Assembly (NCBI RefSeq): GCF_000350225.1
Contig: NW_005179357.1
Span: forward strand, 5,884-57,610
Direction of reading: 5' to 3'
DNA: 51,727 bases
Source of the DNA: Chondrus crispus
Taxonomy: Eukaryota > Rhodophyta > Florideophyceae > Gigartinales > Gigartinaceae
Shown: positions 40,611 through 48,720 of the stretch, piece after piece
How positions within the stretch are numbered: the first letter of the stretch is position 1
Layout: every line of letters begins with the position of its first letter
Translations under genes and position numbers: made by a program
Notes under the pieces: generated by a model
Seen by the model: only the letters and a program-made list of their open reading frames with translations
The model's database searches: none
What the model was told of the DNA's origin: nothing

Positions 40611-41547
40611 TGTAGTGCAATACGCACCTGAAAAGGGGGGTGAAAAGAAATGAAAATGATGGGGTATGACAAGCAAAAGTGGAAATCATTTCACTTTATT
40701 ATTTTAATTATTAATTTTAATTAGTTGCATATTAGTTATTTAACATTAGATTAGATCTAGGATCTAGCGCCGAGAGCTACTGTAGTGGCTCCGGCGGGGC
40801 GATATGTACCTTAGCCCTCTGACCACCAAGTCAGTAAAGGTAACCCGAGTTGCCAGAGTCTGATATCGCGTTGGTTGAAGTCCGTCTTTTACAAGACATT
40901 CCCTTTAACTACAGATTACTTTATCCTTTGCGCTCGGAGGTCCTCTTTTTCCTTATCAATTTTCCTCTACTTCCCTATCCTAATTTCCCTTAATCTTGAG
41001 TTGGTCCCACCTTGTAGGATTGCGATCCGCAACGTGACGTCATTTGCCATCGGGCTTCTGTGTTGGTGCACCAGTGGTGCTTTTCTCAGTGTTGGTTCCA
41101 TCGGAATTCGGTTGCGACCGATCCGTTGTTGGTACTTTGCCATCGGGCAGTACGACGGTGTAGCGCTGCTACGTTTTCTTCTTTCCCGACGGGCTACGTT
41201 GCGATGTCCCCGTCGAAGACCTTATCAAGGGTATAAGGTGTACAAGGCGCTCTTCGAGCATTGGATTTACGACCCATCGGACCAGGTTTACCTAAACACC
41301 CCTCCGAACTCGTCCAGCAGTCGCCTTTACAAGTCTCTACCACCATTTACCGATCCCAGGCTGGGCCCTCCTCTTTGCCCCCCCTATCAGGGATCCGAGC
41401 TACTGCGGGCCGCAAACCCGCTTAAAGAGGACAGGGAGCTTCGAACACTCCGTAGCGCTGTGCCGTTGGCAGTTGTTGTTTTTGTTGCTGTTGTTTGTGT
41501 TGGACCGTCGGACCTTGGTCTCTGCCTAACAGGCGCATTGCACTACA
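40611..41547 (+). repeat. Right LTR of element B (937 bp)
   Basis: Starts TGTAGTGCAATACGCACC and ends GCGCATTGCACTACA. It aligns with the left LTR along its length but is clearly diverged and lacks the second 150-bp unit. Shared blocks include ATTAGATCTAG, CCCGAGTTGCC and GTAGCGCTGCTAC. The left LTR's TATA (CTATATAA) is GATATGTA here. Confidence 0.85.
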
Positions 41548-43606
41548 GATGCATTTATGGGCAGAATCTCTACCTTGGATGGGATGATATTTTCTGCCAT
41601 TGAATGACTTGGAGATTTCTGATTGGCTTGTGCCGATCCCGCGCAATAGGTGATGTCCATTCCTTTTCCCTGTTCGGAAGCTGTATGGCTGCCTCCTTCC
41701 ACATTCAAGTACTGGATACCAAATTGGGCCGCGTATCCATCTTCTGAGTCATTACCCTCATCGCTGCTTGACGATTTGCTTTCTTCGCTATTCTCAGCAC
41801 TTGCGAAGCTGAAGGCCCTTTCCCTGACCTCGTCTGCAGCCCCTTGGGTATCCTGACCCATCAATGACCGCATCCAATTCTCGCCGTACTGTATGCACAG
41901 CTCGTCCATTACCGCGTTGATCTCTGCTACGGTGCGGGTCTCGTGGATAGCTTTCATGGCTTTGCGACCCTCTCCGTCATATCCTGGCTTGCCAGAACAT
42001 GTCGGGCACTCGAAGCGGCGGTATCCCTGCTTTCCGCAGCCAAAGCAATTGCCTTTAAACGGCTTTTTCTCGCGAGGTGTGTACGGATGGTGTCGCGGGT
42101 TGGGATTCGCTCGCTCGTACACGTCTCCAAAGAGAACACGCCTGCTTAGGCTCTTGTCGCCTACTCTAGCTCGGCTATCTCGTCGCTCTGCACGCATCTC
42201 ACGCCCCTTATCTTCCTCAATTGCCTGGCACTTTCAGGTACTGTACAACTTGGCAAAATCCAACTCGTGGGCGCGAGCTGTGGTTGCCCTCGTCCACTTA
42301 AACGAGCGCACTGCCTGCTTCAGCCAACGCCTTTGGTCTTGGTCAGTTTGGCCCTCAATTGGCACAAGATTCCCATGTTTCACGATCTCTGCTCGTACAG
42401 CTTTGAGACCTTCCGCGAGGGATCCCTTTTCCTGCGCTAGATCGTACAAGGACAATGCATTTAAGTGTTCTAGTGTAGCTTCCTGTGCTTCTTCGCCATG
42501 AAAATACTGAGCATAAAGACGTTCACTTCTTCCAGGTTTTTGAAGAACCTTGGATTCGCCTGCACCTTCCGTTTGTAGTAAGTCCGGGCTTGGCCAGCCA
42601 GAATATTCTCCACGTTCCTCAATGCCGCGTGTTCCGGCACGCCCCACTGGGTGACACAGTTCATATAAGAGCTGAATATGTCCTCCCAATTTTCCCCATC
42701 ATCCCCCCCGAATTTGTCACTGCGATCCTTGAACCTCGTCCCAAGCCTGCTAAGGACGGAAACGGCATGTGGGGATACAGTGGTTGACGTCGTGGCGTGC
42801 TGGGCGGATTGGTGCTGTTGCCTGTTGGCATTTCGACGATGGAGAGCAGTGTACGTCTCATGGGTACCTGTTGGGGCACCTGAAGGTACGACCCTAAACG
42901 GCCCCTCTTGAAATCCGGCGTCTGCGTTCGTGGTGTCAACTGGCGCTGGACGGTCCAATTCCTGAGTGCGTCTCTGCAGATAAATTCTAGCTGGTGCGGT
43001 AGCCTGTGTTGGCTGCAAGTATGCAGTAGAATATTGCTCTACTCCTCCCCTGCCGTCGTCGCTTGATCGAGAAGAACTTCTTGCATACTCGATACGGCGT
43101 GACGACAATGTCGTGATCTCTTGCTCCACAGCCTCACGAGCGAGGTCGGTTGCATCCTGGGTGGACTGCGGGTCGCTATAGTACTCGCTGAGGGCACGCT
43201 TTGTCTGCAGCCCTCTGCGTTTTTCAATTCCGCCCTGTCTATCGTGGATGAGATCTCGCAAGTCCTTGTACATCTGCGGTGCAAACGAGCCGTGTATAAC
43301 CTCTCTAGAGAACAGAGTCTCTAGAAGAAGCAGGTCAGTGTATGCCTCTTGGAGCGCGCCCCCAACATATCCCTTCTGCATCACTGAGCACATCCACTGA
43401 AACACGTAGGCTTGTTTCGGACTAGTGTCATCAGGCCTCCATGTGACGTTCTGCATCATTTCCTCTACGACGGCCGCAGGAATATGCGTCAAGTTGACAG
43501 TCGGAGGAGCGGACACATGGTGTGCTGTATCCTCGATCGTTGGCGTTGGCGGTGTCGCGTCAATCGAGTCTTCTGTAGCACCTTGAGGCGCCTCCGGGTT
43601 CGACAT
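41548..43606 (-). pseudogene. Copia Gag, with a frameshift and a stop
   Basis: Starts at ATG 43606, 51 bp inside the 5' LTR. The first 378 codons (to 42470) include the capsid region DKFGGDDGENWEDIFSSYMN, TQWGVPEHAALRNVENILAG and YYKRKVQ. A frameshift near 42510-42530 moves homology to the next frame (LYAQYFHGEEAQEATLEHLN). That frame has a TGA at 42234, then continues through KCQAIEEDKGREMRAERRDS to a nucleocapsid knuckle CFGCGKQGYRRFEC, where the usual His is Tyr. It ends abruptly at 41548 (PINAS) against the LTR of element B. The protease that should follow is missing. Gag would make the particle; this copy is not functional. Confidence 0.82.
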
Positions 43607-43656
43607 GGTGCTCCAGCCTTTTCACAGTCCACGAGTGTCAGCTGACAATTCCGGAA

Positions 43657-44260
43657 TGTAGTTAGACTGATGCTAATGAACCTGGCGGAGCAGAACCCAC
43701 GTCGCCTCTCGTCGCGCGGTGAAGGGGGATCGGTAGAGGGTAGAGAACCGGGAAGAAAAAGTAAACAAAGAGATTGAGAGGAATGGGAGCCTTTGAGGCT
43801 TCCGTATCGCTTTAATTAAGCAATACAGAAACTAGGCGTATCAGGGTTTTTTCTTCTTCTTCGCTTGAGAAAGATAAGTACTTAAACACTATCTGCATAG
43901 ATAGCTGCGCCCTTTCATTCCTCCCTCTTCGCCCCAACTTTTTCGCCCGTCACGTCCAGCATGGCTGAGGGACTTTGCCAAGCCACATTTTCATTCCAAC
44001 ACAACCCGTCTGTCGCAATCCCTGCATTCCTCCCTATTTCCAGGTACTTCTAGGCAGAATTGCGCCCGGTTGAGTGTCATGCCCGTTGGGCACCGCCGCT
44101 TTCTGTCCGCAGTGGAGCGTGCCCCCTCCGGCCCGACTGGCCTTACAGCGGTCCCATCTGCTACTGTAATTGACTCCACGTGTCCACCTGTCTTACTATC
44201 ATATGCACCGTTCTTTTTCCAACCGTTGTACAGTAGCATCAACGTGCGGCTCCACGAACA
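43657..44260 (-). repeat. Copia 5' LTR (604 bp)
   Basis: Matches 19027-19630 end to end. It is followed on the plus strand by the target duplication GAGTC (44261-44265). On the element's strand it precedes gag by 51 bp. Confidence 0.93.
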
Positions 44261-44265
44261 GAGTC
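44261..44265. repeat. Right target-site duplication GAGTC of the copia element
   Basis: Identical to 19022-19026. Confidence 0.93.
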
Positions 44266-44585
44266 CGCGGGCGTGGATGGGGGCTAACTGAACTCGACCA
44301 TCTGGCAAAGGCGTGGGTGGCGACATCTGAGAATGCCGTCACCGGCATCGACCAAACGAGTGAGCGCTTTCGCACTACGCTTCATAAGACTTTCGTTGCG
44401 TATAACAGTCTTTGTCAAGACCGCGACGCGAAGCGCTTGAGGTCGCGCTTTGATGAGATGTCAAGGGATGTACAGAAGTTTGGGAAGAGCATGCGTACCA
44501 TTTACGGATTCTGTCTCACCGGCGTGGACGAGGACAATATGTTCTGCATGGCGCTCGCTCTACATCTCAAGAAGCTCAAGCCGAC
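44266..44585 (+). pseudogene. Myb/SANT-like protein of a PIF/Harbinger element, main fragment
   Basis: It continues in frame from the ATG at 19018 once the copia insertion is removed. Residues read RGRGWGLTELDHLAKAWVAT, SENAVTGIDQTSERFRTTLH, then LRSRFDEMSRDVQKFGKSMR and GVDEDNMFCMALALHLKK. The pattern [LA]xxAWxxxSExxVxGxDQxxxxFW...RxxxxxRxRWxxxxxxxxKFxG is that of the Myb/SANT-like accessory proteins of PIF/Harbinger transposons (and the plant GST-T3/NAM-associated proteins derived from them), which bind the TIRs and help the transposase. The Trp of the consensus FW is Arg here. Homology is cut at 44586 by the LTR of element C. The apparent stop at 44596-44598 lies inside that LTR. Confidence 0.7.
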
Positions 44586-45216
44586 TGTCGTGCACTGAGG
44601 GGGAAGGGGTGGGATCCCCCTCTGGCAGAGCGCGCGCGTTCGGGGGCGCGTGTAGGGGGTTATCGGGAGACCACCCGTAAGGGACCGGTACGGGGCCGGG
44701 CGCGAAGCGCAGTAGGGAAAGTAAGGGAAAAAGAGGCAAAACAGAGCCCAGGAGGGGCGGAGCGGTAGGGACAGCTGTCGCGCGGAGAGCCGGGCGTGGC
44801 GGGACGACGCGCGCGGTAGAGACAGGAGGGAATCGGGACGTAGATGGCTCGCAGGGTACCGTCGTGGGACGGGGACCGACGCGAGGCTACGACTCCGTTC
44901 CAGAAACCCGAGTTGTAGACCCAAAGCTTCGTACGGATTTACTTAGGGTCGGACGTCGGCTATATACTAGCCGACGTCGGAGCTATAATTAATTAAACTA
45001 AAAGAAACTAAATTAAAACGACGGCGGCGACGACCGGAGAAACTCCCCTTGGGGAGGTATGACAACCACTACACGTGGGGGGGTGACACCTGGACACAGG
45101 GGCCTTGACGCCTGGTTACACGTGGCGCGTGGTACACGTGTGTCCCGGAGAAGGAGTCGTGCTGGCCGGGGACCGGTGTCCCCTGGGAAAAGGAAAAGGT
45201 GGGTCAGTGCACTACA
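44586..45216 (-). repeat. 3' LTR of element C (631 bp)
   Basis: Plus-strand ends TGTCGTGCACTG and CAGTGCACTACA form 12-bp inverted repeats with one mismatch. On the element's strand it starts TGTAGTGCA like the LTRs of B. A TATA-like element, AGTATATAG, on the minus strand at about 44959-44968 sits in a short hairpin (GACGTCGGCTATATACTAGC-CGACGTC). Confidence 0.8.
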
Positions 45217-45229
45217 TAGCCCCCCGCTT
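45217..45229 (-). promoter_or_regulatory. Polypurine tract of element C
   Basis: On the minus strand AAGCGGGGGGCTA directly precedes the LTR start TGTAGTGCA. Element B has AGAAGGGGGATA at the same place. Confidence 0.7.
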
Positions 45230-45429
45230 AGAATAGAGCGTCCTCGCGAACCCTGGTTACGGCGACTGGTGGACCGCCGGTGGTCTGGCACGGGACATCG
45301 CCTTGTCCGGAATTATGAGGGGGGGGGGGCGGGCCCCTGCCAGCCGCGATGTCCACTTCTTCACGCCACGCGCACTTCTTCGTACCAGCACGCGTACCTG
45401 TCCGCCTGGACGAGCGCGATGTCCTCCGC

Positions 45430-45662
45430 TGCCCCCTTCCTCGCGCCAAAGAGCGCGGTGTTCTCCGATACCTGTCCTTCCTCGCGCCAACGAGCTCGGT
45501 GTTCTCCGATGCGCCCTTCCTCACGCCAACGAGCGCGGTGTTCTCCGATACCTGTCCTTCCTCGCGCCAACGAGCGCGGTGTTCTCCGATACCTGTCCTT
45601 CCTCGCGCCAACGAGCGCGGTGTTCTCCCACGCCCTTCCTCACGCCAACGAGCGCGGTTTTC
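45430..45662 (+). repeat. Minisatellite of about 41 bp, six copies
   Basis: The marker GAGCGCGGTGTTCTCC (one copy GAGCTCGG) starts at 45451, 45492, 45531, 45572, 45613 and 45650, spacings of 37-41 bp. It lies in the accessory region of element C. Frames on both strands through it are repeat artefacts. Confidence 0.88.
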
Positions 45663-46209
45663 CGCGGCCTCCGGGTCGTGGGGAATACGATGGTAACGGA
45701 TACGCGAACGGCGCGGGGAGGGACACGGCCAGCGCACGCCCCCGGGGGGGCCGTGGTTCGAGCCCAGGTGGCCCCTTCGAGGACAGGTGTCCCGGCGGAG
45801 GGCAGGTGTCCCGTAACAGGGGGCGGCAGTCCGGGCCTTACATATGTACCGTAGCCCCCTCCTTATACTCGGGCGTCGCGAGCCCTGACTGTGGCGGTTC
45901 GTGTACCGCCGGGGGACTCGACGATCCCCCGCCAGCCATGATCGGGGGCGGAACGTAGGTGGCTGAGGGCAACGGTATTCGTGGGTCCCCCTGAAGTAGG
46001 TCGGCGCCCAGGGCCACACCGCAGCAGCTCACCTTCTGTGCCCCTTCCCCCCTTTCGTTTTGTGACAACTCCTCCTTTCGACGCGCGAACGCGGAGCCCA
46101 CGATACGCAAGGTACGCCGTACCAGTCTCTTACCTTCGTGGCGCCGACGTGATAGAGGTCCGCGGCGGTGGCATCCCCGAGCGAACGCGTACCGTCCCGC
46201 CTCCCCGAG

Positions 46210-47685
46210 ATGCACGCGCCGATGTACCCCCCCGGGGGAGTCTCGGCCCTCGAGGGCGAGCTGTGGCCCCGACCACGAGACTTATGGGGTCGGAACTTGT
46301 ACGACGATGCGCTACTCTTCGAGCGAGCCCCTTTTATGGCGCCGGATGGTTTACGCGACGCGGAATTGATCCGTGCGTACGCGACGTCTACTGGGGAACT
46401 CCCTGGGGGTTTGAGCGTGGCAGCCGTCGGCTCTCGCGACTTCACGCGCCGCCTGGTCGTGGAGCCGGCTTTGTTACGTCCGGAATTCAGACGGGTGAAC
46501 ACGGAGACCCGTGTGGCCTTCGTGGAATTAATTCGCCAACGTATACGCCGTACCCCCTGTAACAGGCTCGTCCCTCGGGCTTGGAACCTGGACACCTGGG
46601 CGTATCGGGCGGATGGGGACCGGGGGTACGTTGCGAATCTGAAACGAATATTTGATGAACTCCGCATCCGGGAGGAAGAACCCTCGGTGGCCATGATGGC
46701 CTGGGACCGACCTCTGTTGCCGGAGGACTTCGCTCGATCCCCAGATCGGAGGCGCGACCCCGCGATGCATGCCAAGCTCAAGTTTGAGCGACGCATGCGT
46801 AATCGGATGGGGGTGTTCGTCGCATACGAATGGGTGGAGGTAAAGACATTCGAGCGGACGGTGTTGAGCACGCGGTATCCTGAGATACCGGCGTGGTTTG
46901 CGCAGTACGAAGTCGCTGCGGACTTCATTGCGGAAATTCCCCCGTGCGTGGTGTACTTTGGACTGAGTCTCACGGAGGACCCTCAGTCCGCACGCTGGAT
47001 GGTTTTTCTCAGCGAGTGGCTCGCCTTAGTTGCGGGGCGGTTCTTGAAGTACGCCCACGAGGGGCGGTTATTCATCCTCCCGACCATGGTCGTGGAGTGG
47101 TTGCACCGGCTGGACTTGACGCGCATCCTGGGTAGCACAGAAGCACAGCGACAGTTACGGGTCCTCCTGACTCTCCACGGGGACATCGACTGGTCGCGCG
47201 TCCCTTACGCTCAGGGCCATCACTTCGACAACCCCCGGAGCACGCACTACTCCCCTGGGAGACAGCATGACGCGGGCCGCCCGGACCGTGGGAACTGGGT
47301 TCGGCTCGAGAGCGGAACGCTTCGCCTGGACCAACCGGAATTACTGAGGGGAGGGGAAGGGGTTGCCGAAGGAGGCGGCGGAGGGGGACGTTCCGGAGAA
47401 GTCCGGTTCGCGGAGCGAGAGGGCGAGGGTCGGCGCGTCCGGCGTCGCGGCGTCGGTTTTGGGAAGGGTACTGAGGACCCCCGCCCGAGGGGGGTGGAGC
47501 GACGCGATACAGCGACGATGACGGACGCCGAGCTGCGCGGTTGGCTGAAGGATCCGCAATGGCGAGAACAGCTACATCGTCTGCTCGCGGAGGGGACGTC
47601 GGAGCCGAGCGAGGTCGCGGCCGGTAGTCCGCGGGGGACGCGCTCGCGGCCTCCTCGTCGCCGGTGCGAGGCGACCACGCTGTGA
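46210..47685 (+). CDS. Antisense ORF of chromovirus C, 491 aa, conserved with element B
   Basis: It runs opposite to the element's pol, between pol and the 3' LTR. The frame is open from 46168 (GTG); the first ATG is 46210 (MHAPMYPPGG). A globular domain (about residues 25-375) is homologous to the 562-aa ORF at 38797-40485. Besides the blocks quoted there, ELPGGLSVAAV aligns with MLPGNLPLQAI and NLDTWAYRADGDRGYVANLK with HCDTWQCRTEAERLYLDNLI. The tails differ: here Gly/Arg/Glu-rich then TEDPRPRGVERRDTATMTDA, in B Pro/Ser-rich. The family is unknown. The start lies about 1 kb from the LTR, with the 41-bp minisatellite between, so an LTR-driven antisense transcript would carry a long leader. 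Confidence 0.8.
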   Translation: MHAPMYPPGGVSALEGELWPRPRDLWGRNLYDDALLFERAPFMAPDGLRDAELIRAYATSTGELPGGLSVAAVGSRDFTRRLVVEPALLRPEFRRVNTETRVAFVELIRQRIRRTPCNRLVPRAWNLDTWAYRADGDRGYVANLKRIFDELRIREEEPSVAMMAWDRPLLPEDFARSPDRRRDPAMHAKLKFERRMRNRMGVFVAYEWVEVKTFERTVLSTRYPEIPAWFAQYEVAADFIAEIPPCVVYFGLSLTEDPQSARWMVFLSEWLALVAGRFLKYAHEGRLFILPTMVVEWLHRLDLTRILGSTEAQRQLRVLLTLHGDIDWSRVPYAQGHHFDNPRSTHYSPGRQHDAGRPDRGNWVRLESGTLRLDQPELLRGGEGVAEGGGGGGRSGEVRFAEREGEGRRVRRRGVGFGKGTEDPRPRGVERRDTATMTDAELRGWLKDPQWREQLHRLLAEGTSEPSEVAAGSPRGTRSRPPRRRCEATTL

Positions 47686-48720
47686 GGACCCCGACGGCGG
47701 TCGCCTCCGGAGGGCTCGTGCCGCACGAGGGGGGACGCGACGCGTAAGGTCGGTGTTACCGCGCGTAGCAGCGTGCCGGAGACGATCGGCGATTATCGCA
47801 GTGCGGCCGGTAGTCTCGCCCAAGGCGAGGGAGTATACGACATGAAGTCGGAAGTAGGGTCGCGGCGCGCGGCGGTGAGGGCGGACCGTCAGCGACAGCG
47901 CAGCGCGGAAGGTAATTCTCGTCGAGGGCGAGGGAATAAAACGACACGAAGTCGGAAGTAGGGTCGCAGCGCGCGGCGGTGAGGGCGGACCGTCAGCGAC
48001 AGCGCAGCGCGGAAGGTAATTCTCGTCGAGGGCGAGGGAATAAAACGACACGAAGTCGGGAGTAGGGACGCGGCGTCACTTCGTAGAGGGGGCCACCGGT
48101 AGACGAGGGAAGTGGTTCTGGGTTCCCTCCCGAAGACAGCGTCTTCTTCAAGCGAGCACCAATTTTTCTTCTCCCTCGTGCGGGTCGAGGCCCGGGACAT
48201 GCTATGCTGAAGGGCATAGCGGTCGCGGTCGCCGCGTACGAGATGGTCCCGTACGGGGAGAGGACGCGGCAAAGCGCGCGAACGGAACGACGCACATGTC
48301 GGGCTGGTGGCTCGGTCCTGAGGCGGGAGCGGATCGTTGCCGACGGACGCGTGAGACCGGGGTGGATACCACAGTTGCTTGACGTGGGAGGGGAGCGTCT
48401 TTCTCTCCCTCCGCAGGGGGTGGTGACCCGCGAGGGCGTGGGGAGAGGGAGCGACTACTGTACCGCAGGGCGAGACACCGTCAACCGCTCCCGGAAGGGA
48501 CGGGTCGGTGTCTGTTCTCGCCCGGGAGTGGGCCTCCCCAACCAAAAAATGAAAAATCAAACCATTCCCAAAAAATCAAAAAAAATCAAATACGACAGGT
48601 GGGCGGCGTTGACTGGCTAGGGCGTCGGGCGGCGGTCCGCGCCGACGCGTCGCGTGTTTCCAGGGGCTCCACAGTAGGCTATCGTACCTCAACCGAGGTG
48701 CTGGGGCGCGATCCATCCCT
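47686..48720. other. Spacer between the antisense ORF and the 3' end of pol, element C
   Basis: GC-rich. It contains the 104-bp repeats listed separately and an A-rich stretch at 48541-48590. The antisense gene and pol converge here, so both 3' ends should lie in this spacer. No gene is supported. Confidence 0.5.
47817..48062 (+). repeat. 104-bp tandem repeat, about 2.4 copies
   Basis: The marker GGCGGTGAGGGCGGACCGTC occurs at 47871 and 47975 (period 104). GAGGGCGAGGGAATAAAACG occurs twice, with a diverged first copy, CAAGGCGAGGGAGTATACGA. Confidence 0.9.

Larger units (their letters stand above)
26724..41547 (+). mobile_element. Ty3/gypsy chromovirus B, about 14.8 kb, with a long 3' accessory region
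   Basis: From left to right: LTR (26724-27783), primer site, gag, pol with chromodomain, 5.9 kb of extra sequence that includes an antisense ORF, polypurine tract, LTR (40611-41547). Both LTRs start TGTAGTGCAATACG and end CATTG[CT]ACTACA. They differ in length and sequence, and the flanks show no matching target duplication, so the two ends may come from different insertions of one family. Confidence 0.8.
19027..44260 (-). mobile_element. Ty1/copia LTR retrotransposon, split by nested Ty3/gypsy elements
   Basis: The LTRs at both ends are 604 bp each and carry the 5-bp duplication GAGTC. On the minus strand the order is 5' LTR, gag (43606 to 41548), a 19-kb insertion, integrase-RT-RNase H (22470 to 19774), 3' LTR. 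The protease and the N-terminal HH part of the integrase zinc domain are missing, so the nested insertions were accompanied by a deletion. Confidence 0.9.

Noticed and set aside
44586..44598. Natural stop codon of the Myb/SANT-like gene (TGA at 44596)
   Set aside because: It lies inside the LTR terminus of element C (TGTCGTGCACTG), so it is not the gene's own stop.
45228..46019. Minus-strand frame of 263 codons and overlapping plus-strand frames
   Set aside because: They run through the 41-bp minisatellite in several frames at once; a GC-rich repeat, not a gene.
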